From positions 1 through 64,000 of the forward strand of contig NZ_JBMFWL010000002.1 in NCBI RefSeq assembly GCF_049965315.1: 64,000 bases of DNA, in the 5' to 3' direction. Positions 25,001 through 33,732 of this stretch are shown here, in pieces (position 1 is the stretch's first letter; each line of letters starts with the position of its first letter). A program made the translations under genes and the position numbers. This DNA comes from Acidithiobacillus_B sp049965315. Lineage in GTDB: Bacteria; Pseudomonadota; Gammaproteobacteria; Acidithiobacillales; Acidithiobacillaceae. The notes beneath the pieces are model-generated. The model saw nothing but the letters and a program-made list of their open reading frames with translations, did not search any database and was not told where the DNA came from.

Positions 25001-25045
25001 GCTCCTTACGGTTCACGGTGGAGCCCGAACACCATTTGTTCGAGC
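25001..25045 (-). promoter_or_regulatory. rpsF leader: SD-sequestering hairpins, S6:S18-leader candidate
   Basis: In the rpsF transcript, GCTCC (25020-25024) can pair with GGAGC (25001-25005), burying the Shine-Dalgarno AAGGAG (25002-25007). The 14-nt loop contains ACCG twice. Just upstream, 25037-25045 can pair with 25023-25031 (9 bp, one G-U, 5-nt loop). The two stems share two bases. Known S6:S18 autoregulatory leaders carry a CCG motif near the rpsF start, so this may be one; the assignment is inferred by eye. Confidence 0.4.
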
Positions 25046-25170
25046 AAGGAGATAAAGGTGAGGGCGTATTCTAATACGCGAGGCGGGAAAAACAAGGGGT
25101 TAAAACGGCGTGCATTCAAAAAAACCGTCTTGCGGCCGCAGCAAGCGAGCCCGCCGGCAGGCAATGCCCA

Positions 25171-26211
25171 TCAGGACAGGGAGGCATGCAGACCCGCAAT
25201 GCGCCTCGCCAGGGCGGCGGCCTCCTCCGCAGCTAGCCCCGCCCCAGGGTCGGCACCCGCCAGCCCCGCCAGGCGTTGCGCGCGATCTGCCCAGGACCGG
25301 GGAGCAAGGGCGGCCATGGCCTGATCCGCCGCAGCGGGATCATTACAAATCAGGAGCAGGTCGCAACCCGCCGCCAGGGCCGCCGCCGCCCGCGCGGGGA
25401 CATCGCCCAGGCCATGGGCGCCGCCCATGCTCAGGTCATCGCTGATGATTGCCCCGGCAAAGCCCATTTGTTCACGCAGGATATCCTGTAGCCAACGCCG
25501 GGAAAAACCCGCCGGCTGATCATCCACATCGGGATAGAGGCAATGGGCGGGCATGATGCCGGGAATACCCGCCGCGATGAGCGCTGCAAAGGGGTAGAGG
25601 TCCGCGGCGGCCAATTCCGCCCAGGAACGCCGGTCCACCGGCAGGACCATGTGGGAATCCGCCGCCACCGCCCCGTGGCCGGGGAAATGCTTGGCCACGC
25701 CCCGCAGGCCCGTCGTCGCCAAGCCCTGCCAGAGCGCCTCCGCCAGGGTGGCCACCACCTGCGGATCCCGATGCAGGGCGCGGTCGCCGATGACCGCCGA
25801 GACCCCCCAGTCGAGGTCCACGCAGGGCGTGAAATCCAGATCGATCCCCAGGCCGCGCAACTCCGCTCCCAGCAGACGCCCCCAGTCCCGCGCCATGGTC
25901 ACGGCGGGGAGCATCCCCGCCTGGTCCCACAGACGGCCGAGGCTGGCCTGGGGAGGAAAACGCGTCACCCCTGCGGTCAGGCGCTGGACACGCCCCCCTT
26001 CCTGATCGATGGCGATGAGCAGGGAGGGTTGGCGCAGGGCGTGCAGATCGGCGCACAAGGCCCGCACCTGGGCCGCATCCAGACAGTTGCGGGCAAAGAG
26101 GATCACCCCCCCCACGGCCGGATGCAGGAGCCGCTCCCGCTCTTCCGCCGTCAGGACCGGCCCGGCCAAGTCCACCAGCAAAGGCCCGCGGGGGAGGACC
26201 GGCGGTTTCAT
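25171..26211 (-). CDS. nagZ: Beta-N-acetylhexosaminidase
   Basis: A 346-aa GH3 enzyme that cleaves GlcNAc from anhydro-muropeptides during cytosolic peptidoglycan recycling. It shows the GH3 motifs AIDQEGGRVQRL, KHFPGHGAVAADSH (the flexible loop His/Asp general acid pair of NagZ) and GAIISDDLSMGGA (nucleophile Asp). Its ATG overlaps the stop of the KimA-like transporter gene as ATGA. Last gene of a long minus-strand chain. Confidence 0.94.
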   Translation of the reverse strand: MKPPVLPRGPLLVDLAGPVLTAEERERLLHPAVGGVILFARNCLDAAQVRALCADLHALRQPSLLIAIDQEGGRVQRLTAGVTRFPPQASLGRLWDQAGMLPAVTMARDWGRLLGAELRGLGIDLDFTPCVDLDWGVSAVIGDRALHRDPQVVATLAEALWQGLATTGLRGVAKHFPGHGAVAADSHMVLPVDRRSWAELAAADLYPFAALIAAGIPGIMPAHCLYPDVDDQPAGFSRRWLQDILREQMGFAGAIISDDLSMGGAHGLGDVPARAAAALAAGCDLLLICNDPAAADQAMAALAPRSWADRAQRLAGLAGADPGAGLAAEEAAALARRIAGLHASLS

Positions 26212-28301
26212 GAGGGTTGCACCGCCGCTTTCTCATTCCCCCGCACCTCTTCACCCTTATCGTCCCCCTGGATCAGGACGAGATTCTCCGGCATGGAAAT
26301 GGGCAGGGCGATACGCGGCGGTTGGCTGGGGATCCCGCGCACATGGACGGGAATGATCATCATGCTGAAGCCATCATGCTGCAGACGGTCCTGGATAATG
26401 AAACTCACCTCGTCGTGGAGCAGGCCCCAGAAAGGGGTCTGGTAGGGGGTGTCGATAATACGGCCCGCGAAAAAGATGCTTTGCGGGAAATAACGGATGG
26501 CCACCTTGGCCAGTTCTTCCATGGCCTGGATGCGATCCGTCGCATAAGTGGCAAACCAGGTGGCGGCCATGCCCTCGCTCTGACAGAAAGCCACATATTG
26601 AGCGGCCTCCGCCTCGACATACACTTTCAGTTCTTCAATGGCCTTGACGCCCTTGAATTCGCCCTGGCCGACAATGCCGGCGAGCAGAAAGACGTAATTC
26701 TTGACGAAGCCGCCGACCATCCGATGGGCGGTCAGGAGGGTGTGCAGGCCCAGACCGTCGAAGCGGCTGACGAAAAATACCGCCGTAGCGCCGCGCGGAT
26801 CCATCGGTAAGGGAGCGCCCGGTTCCAGCCCCTCGGGCACGACATCCATCATCGTTTCATCCAGGTCTTCGGTGATTTTGCTCAACGATTTGTAATGCCG
26901 ATAGATACGATAACTAAGAACGATGACGATCCCGGTCACCAACAAGGTAAACCAGCCGCCCTGATCAAATTTCTCGAAAATGGTAATGGCCAGAATGCTG
27001 GCGGAAACGATAAAACCTGCCACACTCACGGCCAGTTTTATCAGCCACCTGGATTCCGTCGCGCGGCTGCCCGACCAATGGTGCATCAGCCCCGCCATGG
27101 TCAGCGTAAAGGTGATGAAGACGTTGATGCTGTAGAGCACGACCAGGACACCCACATGGCCTCCCGTCGCCAGCAGTATTGCTATGGATGCCGCGCCGAT
27201 CAACAAGATGCCATTACGCGAGACGAAGCGGTCGGAAAGGTAGGAAAAACGCTCGGGCAGCCAGCGATCCACCGCCATATTGGCCATGATGATGGGTGCG
27301 GTGATGATGCCGGTATTGGCCGCGATATACAGCAGAAGCCCTTCGGTAAGGAGGGTGATCAATACCGCATACTGTCCATAATCGATGCCATCCAGGTGCC
27401 AGCCATGGGTGATGGCATTATACAAAACCGCATTCAGGGTCTGCCCTTCATGCCCGTGGACATCATACATGAGGTAGAGAAAGATCAGGCTGCCCGCCAC
27501 CAGCGAGAGCGAAACGGCGAGATAGGTCATGGCCCGCTGGCCCGTTTGCACCCGCGGTTCGCGCATGATGTGGACGCCGTTGGCCACCGCCTCCAGACCG
27601 GTGTAGGTTCCGCCGCCGAGGCTGAAGGCGCGGAATATCAGGGCGATGATGAAAAGCCAGCCGTACTGCAAGCTGTCATGCCTTGCTCCGGCAACGGTAT
27701 GGTCCACGATTTGCGGCACATCGCTCACATGGCTCATCAGCCCCCAGCCCAGGACGAGGATATGGGTGAGGATGAAACCCATGAAAACGGGCAGCAGGAC
27801 CTTGATGGACTCCTTCATGCCGCGCAGGTTGATAAAGACCAGGAAAAGCAATATCACGACATCGAGATAAATGCGTTCCTGATACCAATAAGCGGGAAGG
27901 ATGCTCAGCAAGGCCTCGGTGCCGGACGCCACGGAAATGGCGGCGGTAAGGATATAATCGACAATCAGGGCAGAACCGCTCACCAACCCGGCCTTGCGCC
28001 CGAGCAAGGTCGACGCGGTGTGATAACCACCGCCGCCGCCGGGGAACAGCGCAATGACCTGCTTGTATCCGGCAGCGATGATAAACACGGAAACAGGAAT
28101 ACCAATGGCCAGGACTACCGAGAGATATTCATGCCCTTTCAAGGCGTAGTAAATCTCCGGCGGACCATAGGCCGATGAGGATAGGGCGTCGGAACCCAAC
28201 CCGACCCAGGCGAGGAAGGCAGCCAGGGAGAGATTGTCGAATAGCTTGGGATTAAATACATTGACGGCCTGCGTAAAGCGGGGAAAACGTATCCAGGCCA
28301 T
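26208..28301 (-). CDS. KimA-like APC-superfamily transporter (probable K+ importer)
   Basis: A 697-aa protein. The N-terminal two thirds have about twelve transmembrane segments of the APC fold, with the opening signature GLGSDALSSSAYGPPEIYYAL. The C-terminal part, about 220 residues, is soluble. This matches KimA/YdaO-type high-affinity proton-coupled potassium importers, and GGTYTGLEAVANGVHIMREP is typical. KimA of Bacillus is controlled by cyclic-di-AMP; nothing here shows such control. GGGAGG precedes the ATG. Amino-acid transport is the alternative function. Confidence 0.75.
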   Translation of the reverse strand: MAWIRFPRFTQAVNVFNPKLFDNLSLAAFLAWVGLGSDALSSSAYGPPEIYYALKGHEYLSVVLAIGIPVSVFIIAAGYKQVIALFPGGGGGYHTASTLLGRKAGLVSGSALIVDYILTAAISVASGTEALLSILPAYWYQERIYLDVVILLFLVFINLRGMKESIKVLLPVFMGFILTHILVLGWGLMSHVSDVPQIVDHTVAGARHDSLQYGWLFIIALIFRAFSLGGGTYTGLEAVANGVHIMREPRVQTGQRAMTYLAVSLSLVAGSLIFLYLMYDVHGHEGQTLNAVLYNAITHGWHLDGIDYGQYAVLITLLTEGLLLYIAANTGIITAPIIMANMAVDRWLPERFSYLSDRFVSRNGILLIGAASIAILLATGGHVGVLVVLYSINVFITFTLTMAGLMHHWSGSRATESRWLIKLAVSVAGFIVSASILAITIFEKFDQGGWFTLLVTGIVIVLSYRIYRHYKSLSKITEDLDETMMDVVPEGLEPGAPLPMDPRGATAVFFVSRFDGLGLHTLLTAHRMVGGFVKNYVFLLAGIVGQGEFKGVKAIEELKVYVEAEAAQYVAFCQSEGMAATWFATYATDRIQAMEELAKVAIRYFPQSIFFAGRIIDTPYQTPFWGLLHDEVSFIIQDRLQHDGFSMMIIPVHVRGIPSQPPRIALPISMPENLVLIQGDDKGEEVRGNEKAAVQPS

Positions 28302-28856
28302 TCACGACCTCCCTGGAGAAAGAAAGGATTGCGGCGGTTCATCATCAATAAAAACCGGCACGCCGACAGCAACCTGGGAAAACAGCGTCAGCATATCATC
28401 GCTGGACAGGCGCACGCAGCCGGCGGAAACCGGCTCGCCGAGATGGCTTGCGTCGGCGGTACCGTGGATATAGATATACCGACGAAAGGTATCCACCCGC
28501 CCGCCCCGGTTGCGCCCCGGCTCCAGGCCGGAAAGCCAGAGAATACGCCCCAGGATCCAGTCGCGGGCCGGCTGCCCGGCGGCCAGGGCCGGCGTGTAGC
28601 ACTCCCCCGTCCAGCGCCGCCCCCGCAAGATCGCATTGCCGGGCAACCCCTCGCCAATCCGCGCCCGCACCGTATGCCAGCCGCGCGGCGTGCAGCCGCT
28701 CCCCCGGCTTTCCCCCAGGCCATTGGCCGCCGTGGAGATGGGAAAGGTCTGCGCCGCTTCCCAACCCGCCATGATCCCCAGTTGCTGCCGGGACACATCC
28801 ACCCACAGCCACTGGCCTTGGGGATCAGCGCTGGAAGAGAGCAATGGATTCCACAT
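28302..28856 (-). CDS. L,D-transpeptidase catalytic-domain protein without visible signal peptide
   Basis: A 184-aa product that is little more than a YkuD domain. It begins GQWLWVDVSRQQLGIM, contains HGTADASHLGEPVSAGCVRLSSDDM (catalytic His and Cys), and ends VGVPVFIDDEPPQ. The start is uncertain: ATG 28856 and TTG 28844 both lie inside the 3' end of rlmD, and neither gives a signal peptide or a clear ribosome-binding site. It may be cytoplasmic, or exported by an unrecognised route. Its stop immediately precedes the KimA-like gene. Confidence 0.75.
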   Translation of the reverse strand: MWNPLLSSSADPQGQWLWVDVSRQQLGIMAGWEAAQTFPISTAANGLGESRGSGCTPRGWHTVRARIGEGLPGNAILRGRRWTGECYTPALAAGQPARDWILGRILWLSGLEPGRNRGGRVDTFRRYIYIHGTADASHLGEPVSAGCVRLSSDDMLTLFSQVAVGVPVFIDDEPPQSFLSPGRS

Positions 28857-30150
28857 GGGCGGTATGGGGAAACATGTTGACCACGCCGGCGGCAACCAGC
28901 CGATAACCGCGCACGTGGACGAGATACTCCGCATCCCGGGCGAGGGTGGCGGGGTTGCAGGATACATAGACCATGCGCTCGGGATGCACCTCTCCCAAGG
29001 CCTTGAGGACCTCCATGGCACCGCTCCGGGGCGGATCGATGAGCATCTTGTCCACGGCGCCCCAAGCGCTCAGGTCCTCCGGGCCGATGCGGGTAAGATC
29101 GGCCACGGCAAAACGGGCCAATGCCTGTAGACCATTGTTTTCGGCGTTTTCACCGGCCAGGGCCACCAGACGCGCATCGCCTTCCACCCCCAGGACCTCT
29201 GCGCCCAGGCGGGCGATGGGCAGGGTAAAATTCCCCAGACCGCAAAAAAGATCGAGGATCCGCTCCCCGGCCCGGGGCTGAAGCAGGGCCATGGCCCGAC
29301 GCACCAGGATCTGGTTCACCGGCTGGTTGACCTGGGTAAAGACCAGCGGGTCGAAACGCAGGCTGACATCGAACTCCGGGAGCCGGTAACGCAGGGGCGC
29401 CGGCTCCGGCGGCCAGACGCAGTGAATGGTGGCAGGGCCGCCGGACTGCAACCATAGCTGCACGCCATGCTGTTGCGCAAACTCCCGCAGCAGCGCGACA
29501 TCCTGACTGCTCAAGGGCAGCAAATGACGGACGACCAGGGCCACCACTTCGGGACTGGAGGCCACTTCAATCTGCGGAATCCCCTGGGGCTCGCCGAGCT
29601 TCGCCACCAAGGCGCGCAAGGGGAGGAGCAGGTGGGCCACGCGGGGATCGAGGGTGAGGCAATAGCCCATATCCGCTACGTAACTGCTGCGCCGTTCGCG
29701 GAAACCCACCAAGGCGCCGCGGCTCTTGGGCACCCGCACCGACAGCCGCGCCTTGCTGCGATAGCCCAGACTGGGACCGAAGATGGGCGGCAGGATGCGC
29801 TCCGGCCGCACCTTGCCGATGCGCCACAGGTTTTCTTCCATCTGGCGCTGTTTGACCGCGACCTGGGCGCTGGGCTCCAGGTGCTGCAGGGTACAGCCGC
29901 CACAGAGGCCGAAGTGCGGGCACGGCGGCGTCACCCGTTGCGCCGACGCTCGCTCCACGGCAAGCACTTCGGCCCGGTCGAAACGACTGCTGTGTTCCGT
30001 GCGGCGGGCCCAGACGCGCTCGCCGGCCAGGGCCCCGTCCACAAAGACGACCTTGCCCTCCACCCGCGCCACACCAAAGCCCTCGGCGTCCAGCGCGCTG
30101 ATCTCCATCCGCTCGGGAGCGGCATTGCGTATCGCTTTACCCTTGGACAT
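28825..30150 (-). CDS. rlmD: 23S rRNA (uracil-5-)-methyltransferase RlmD
   Basis: A 441-aa SAM-dependent enzyme methylating U1939 of 23S rRNA. An N-terminal TRAM-like domain is followed by the iron-sulfur cysteines C77, C83 and C86 (CPHFGLCGGC). The Rossmann part has LDLFCGLGNFTLPIA, the DPPRSGA motif and the catalytic cysteine in VSCNPATLARD. GAGG lies 9 nt before ATG 30150. Both ends overlap neighbours (exonuclease gene by 14 bp, L,D-transpeptidase by about 32 bp). Confidence 0.94.
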   Translation of the reverse strand: MSKGKAIRNAAPERMEISALDAEGFGVARVEGKVVFVDGALAGERVWARRTEHSSRFDRAEVLAVERASAQRVTPPCPHFGLCGGCTLQHLEPSAQVAVKQRQMEENLWRIGKVRPERILPPIFGPSLGYRSKARLSVRVPKSRGALVGFRERRSSYVADMGYCLTLDPRVAHLLLPLRALVAKLGEPQGIPQIEVASSPEVVALVVRHLLPLSSQDVALLREFAQQHGVQLWLQSGGPATIHCVWPPEPAPLRYRLPEFDVSLRFDPLVFTQVNQPVNQILVRRAMALLQPRAGERILDLFCGLGNFTLPIARLGAEVLGVEGDARLVALAGENAENNGLQALARFAVADLTRIGPEDLSAWGAVDKMLIDPPRSGAMEVLKALGEVHPERMVYVSCNPATLARDAEYLVHVRGYRLVAAGVVNMFPHTAHVESIALFQR

Positions 30151-30964
30151 GGGGAAGATCCTCGGGCCAGAGGGTAAGGAATTCGGCGAGGTGGGGTTCG
30201 CCACGGCTGAGGAGATGGCTGCGCAATTGCCCTTGCCGGGTCCCATAAGCAGCCGCATCGAGGTGGCCGCGGGTGAGTTCAAAACGCAGATGGATCAGGG
30301 CCGTATTCAATACATCCACTTCGCAATACTGGCGGATGGCGGCCATCTCGCCGGCCTGATAGCGCGTCCAGACCTCCCCACCCGACATGCCCAGCTTGCC
30401 CGGCAAGCCGAGCAGGAGGGCCATTTCCTGCAAGCGCACCACATTGCGGCCCTGGAAACCCGAGAGGACATCCATGAGATCCAGATGACGCTCGTGGTAA
30501 CGGCTCAAGTAGTTGTTCCAGCGGTAGCTCTGGTCATTCTGGCCTTGCTCCCAGTAGCGGGCGGCGGGGATGCCATGGAGCAGGGCGCGATAATGCAGGA
30601 CGGGGAGGTCGAAGGCGGCGCCATTCCAGGAAACCAGTTGCGGCGCGTGGCGCTCGATGAACTGGAAAAAGGCCGCCACCAGGCGCGGTTCATCGTCCTC
30701 CACTGCGCCAAAGCTGCTGAGCTTGACCTGCTCGCCATGCCACCACAGGGCGGAAATGGCAATGACCCGATGCAGATGGGGGCGCATGAATTCCGAAGCA
30801 CCCAGGGTCTCGATCCGACGCTGATGCTGCAGCAGTTCGGCCACGCCCTGATCGTCGCCATCGCTCAAGCCGTAGATACGCCGTCCGCCGGCCACGTCGG
30901 GGATGGTTTCAATGTCGAAAACCAGGGTGTTGCGCAAGGATGGCGTGCTTATTTCTGCTGCCAT
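30137..30964 (-). CDS. PolB-like 3'-5' exonuclease
   Basis: A 275-aa DEDDy exonuclease of the group related to the DNA polymerase B proofreading domain but without a polymerase. ExoI has VFDIETIPD, ExoII has SWNGAAFDLPVLHYRA, and ExoIII has QYCEVDVLNTALIHLRF (Y-x3-D). Such free-standing proteins are widespread in proteobacteria and of unknown physiological role. ATG 30964 lies inside the 3' end of the DUF1318 gene (16-bp overlap). Confidence 0.86.
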   Translation of the reverse strand: MAAEISTPSLRNTLVFDIETIPDVAGGRRIYGLSDGDDQGVAELLQHQRRIETLGASEFMRPHLHRVIAISALWWHGEQVKLSSFGAVEDDEPRLVAAFFQFIERHAPQLVSWNGAAFDLPVLHYRALLHGIPAARYWEQGQNDQSYRWNNYLSRYHERHLDLMDVLSGFQGRNVVRLQEMALLLGLPGKLGMSGGEVWTRYQAGEMAAIRQYCEVDVLNTALIHLRFELTRGHLDAAAYGTRQGQLRSHLLSRGEPHLAEFLTLWPEDLPHVQG

Positions 30965-31629
30965 TGCCCGGCACTGTTCTGAAACCATCTGCCCGGAGGC
31001 GCCTTGTTGATCCAGGCCTGGGCGAAGGTCGCCTGGATCTGCGCCTCCCACTCCGGGTGACCGTTGGCATTGGCGATGGCCTGATAGAGGTTCTGCAGCA
31101 GGGTATTGTTGGTAGCCACCAGGGCGCTGACCTGGGCCCGCTGGGCCAGCGGCACGGCATTCAGGTCACGGACGGCCACCAGGCCGGCGGCGGTGAAACC
31201 TACGGCACCGCTTTGCAGGTACGGGCGGATCTGCGGCACGAAGTCTTCCAGACGATCCTTGGCCGCCACCACTTCCGGGCTGCTCGCATCCAGGTTGGCC
31301 GCTGCGCTGGCCTGTCCGCTCACGCTGCTGAATCCGAGATTCAGCACATATCCGGCCAGATGCCAGGGAGAGGAGAGCATGCTCAGCGGACCCACGGCGG
31401 AGCGCGTGGGCGCCGATACCGCCGGGGCCGTGGAAATCCCCGGCGCCGCCACCGCCGGCTTCCTGGCCTCCGCCTGATATACTTGTTCCACCACCTTGTC
31501 GGCCAGTTTCTGGGCGGCGGCGGCGGGGAAGTAGATATTCACCGTCACACAGGCGCTCAGAGCCAGGGCCAGGATCAAGCCGAGCAAGGCTCGGCCATGC
31601 CGTCCGTTCATCGTTCTTGCAATGTTCAT
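30949..31629 (-). CDS. DUF1318 (YdbL-like) lipoprotein
   Basis: A 226-aa lipoprotein with lipobox L24-S-A-C27. The mature N-terminus VTVNIYFPAAAAQKLADKVVEQVY and the C-terminal PPGRWFQNSAGQWQQK are DUF1318 hallmarks, matching the ending of E. coli YdbL (PGEYxxGINGKWVRK). A central linker of about 50 residues (57-106) is rich in Ala, Pro and Ser. In E. coli, YdbH, YnbE and YdbL work together in envelope phospholipid transport. Here only a YdbH-like gene precedes it, 3 bp away, and no separate YnbE is present. Confidence 0.82.
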   Translation of the reverse strand: MNIARTMNGRHGRALLGLILALALSACVTVNIYFPAAAAQKLADKVVEQVYQAEARKPAVAAPGISTAPAVSAPTRSAVGPLSMLSSPWHLAGYVLNLGFSSVSGQASAAANLDASSPEVVAAKDRLEDFVPQIRPYLQSGAVGFTAAGLVAVRDLNAVPLAQRAQVSALVATNNTLLQNLYQAIANANGHPEWEAQIQATFAQAWINKAPPGRWFQNSAGQWQQK

Positions 31630-31632
31630 CGC

Positions 31633-33732
31633 TTATTCCCCTGTCTTTACCTGAGCCCCGGAGTGCATGGCCGTCGCCAAGCGAGCCAGAAGCTCCGACC
31701 AGCCGACGCGCCGATTGTACCCTACCACATCGACCCGTGGCAGCCCTTCCCCCTGTAAAATGACAAAGCCCTTATTCTCACGGCCCACTCCGGAAAGTTC
31801 GGCGACATTGTCGTGGAGAGTGATGCCCATACCCAGACGGGCGTAGTGGAAGGTCTTGAACATCCGCAGGAACAAGGTTTGAAAAAAACCGGACACCCCG
31901 TTGCCGCCCCCCAGCCGGGTGAGGTTTTGCACGGCGGCCTGACTGATCTGCTGCGCCACGTCGGGACTGCGCACCGTATAAAAGCGGGCGGAAAAGGCGT
32001 CCGGCCGCCAGTTCAACAGGCGCAGGTCGTGGACGTCGCCATCGAGAACGCCGCTGATGAAGCCAAAGTGAAAGGCCTGCGTCAGGGGCTTCAGTTGCAG
32101 ACCGCGCATTTGGACATCGGCGGTGAGGATGGGAACGGCGCCCAGGAGATTGCGGATGCGCAGATCCTGCACCAGGACATTGCCGCCAAAGACCTGCGCC
32201 GAGAGCAGGCCGCTGGTCTCCAGACTCCCCTGGGCGTAGCGCAATTCGGGGATGACGGCCGCCACCCTGCCGGTGAAAGGCGGCCAATGGAAAGCGGTGG
32301 CAAGGGCGGTCAAGTCGGCATTCTGCAAGGCGCCGGCCAGGCGGAAGCCCGCCTGGGGCCCGCTCCAGCTCCCGTCCAGTTGCTGCACCCGCAGCGATCC
32401 GCCCAGCAGGGCGATCTGCACCGGCTGGAGCAGGGAAAAGCCCTTCCCGGTCAGGCGGAAACGGCCATCCACCGACCCCACGGGGAGACGATAAAGTTCG
32501 GCGGCATGCCACGCCAGACTAGCCTGCGCCGCCGGCCCTTGGGCCGCCCAGCGCCCCTGCGATGCCAGGCCCTGGATGGCGATGCGTTTTTGCGTATCCC
32601 CCAAGCCGCCATCCGTAAGCTGCCAGCTTATGGCCCGCAGGCCGCCCTGCCAGTCCAGGGAAAAGCGCAACCTGCCCTGGGCCTGCAAGTCAGCGGCCAG
32701 GCCGCCCGCAGCGGTCAGGGGCTTGACCCAGGTGGCGTAAAAGGGCCCCACTGCCAGGTCTGCGTGCTCCACCTGCCACCGCGCCATGCCACTCCTGCGC
32801 GGAATGCGGGCCGTAGCGCGGGCGCTCCCCAGCCCTGGCCAGATGATCTGCCAGGCCGTCAGGTGCAGATCCCTTGCCCCTAGGCGCCAGCGCAAGCGGC
32901 TGCTGACGGGCTGCGCGGCCGGGGCGCTCCAGTACCAGGGACTCCACAAGACGGCCCCCTTGCGCCAGCGCAATTGCGCAGTACCGGACCAGGTCTTGCC
33001 CCTGCTGCCTGCGGCCCCCATCTCCAGTTGCACACCCTCAGCCGCCCGCAGGCCGGCAGCGTTGCTGAAGCCCAGGCCCTGCCCCTGCAGATGCAGGGCA
33101 AAGCGGTCGGCCCGGGTCCAGCGCGGGCCCGCCGCCCGGGCCGTCAGCGTACTCTGGCCCTGCGCCTGCCAGCCCTTGGGCAGGAAACCGGCGCCGGCGA
33201 GGAGCGGCGCCACCTGAAGATCCCCCTGCGCCCGGGCGGTCCAGCGGCCCGCCACGGCGCGCCAATCCAGATTCAGCCAGCCCGGCCTCTGCCCCTGCAT
33301 CCTGAGCCGGGCCGAGGCGTTTCCGCCGACCTGCAGCACCGCCGCCGAAAACCGCCCGCCGAGAGGTCCCCAGGGGCTGCCCTGCAGGGCGAGCCGTCCT
33401 GACGCGCAGGACCAACCGGAACGGCTATCCAGACGGGCACAGCGCAGGGCGGCGCCCGTCCATGCCCGCTGGCGGGAAAGCTGCAGCCGGCCCGTATCCA
33501 ATTCCACGGAAAATCCCGGCCCGGCGGGCTTGGCCGTCAGATGGACGTTGCGCAGCGACCAGTTCGCCCCCGCGATCTCCGTCGCCTGAATCTCCAGGTC
33601 CGTGGCGCCGGCGGGCAGGGCGAAAAGCAGGCCGAGAAGGACCGGCAAGGCCACCCGCAGGCGGGGCGGCCAAGGATGGAAAGGGATGCCCTTTCGCACC
33701 GCGGCGCGGATTCGGCTAGGCCGGAAAAACAC
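31633..33732 (-). CDS. YdbH-like AsmA-type envelope protein
   Basis: A 699-aa protein, exported by an N-terminal hydrophobic segment (about 27-43, VALPVLLGLLFALPAGA). The body is beta-rich and repetitive, with many WQ/GxLxWxG segments. It ends with a YdbH-like region: GISGVLDGDVHDLRLLNW, then the FSARFYTVRSPDVAQQISQAAVQNLTRLGGG block. AsmA-like proteins bridge the periplasm and carry phospholipids. The frame opens with GTG at 33732, overlapping the cysM stop by 17 bp; the start is uncertain. It is paired with the DUF1318 lipoprotein gene. Confidence 0.75.
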   Translation of the reverse strand: MFFRPSRIRAAVRKGIPFHPWPPRLRVALPVLLGLLFALPAGATDLEIQATEIAGANWSLRNVHLTAKPAGPGFSVELDTGRLQLSRQRAWTGAALRCARLDSRSGWSCASGRLALQGSPWGPLGGRFSAAVLQVGGNASARLRMQGQRPGWLNLDWRAVAGRWTARAQGDLQVAPLLAGAGFLPKGWQAQGQSTLTARAAGPRWTRADRFALHLQGQGLGFSNAAGLRAAEGVQLEMGAAGSRGKTWSGTAQLRWRKGAVLWSPWYWSAPAAQPVSSRLRWRLGARDLHLTAWQIIWPGLGSARATARIPRRSGMARWQVEHADLAVGPFYATWVKPLTAAGGLAADLQAQGRLRFSLDWQGGLRAISWQLTDGGLGDTQKRIAIQGLASQGRWAAQGPAAQASLAWHAAELYRLPVGSVDGRFRLTGKGFSLLQPVQIALLGGSLRVQQLDGSWSGPQAGFRLAGALQNADLTALATAFHWPPFTGRVAAVIPELRYAQGSLETSGLLSAQVFGGNVLVQDLRIRNLLGAVPILTADVQMRGLQLKPLTQAFHFGFISGVLDGDVHDLRLLNWRPDAFSARFYTVRSPDVAQQISQAAVQNLTRLGGGNGVSGFFQTLFLRMFKTFHYARLGMGITLHDNVAELSGVGRENKGFVILQGEGLPRVDVVGYNRRVGWSELLARLATAMHSGAQVKTGE

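Noticed and set aside
25064..25079. GCGTATT/AATACGC palindrome upstream of rpsF
   Set aside because: Only a 7-bp stem with a 2-nt gap and no second copy; possible operator but nothing supports a specific regulator.
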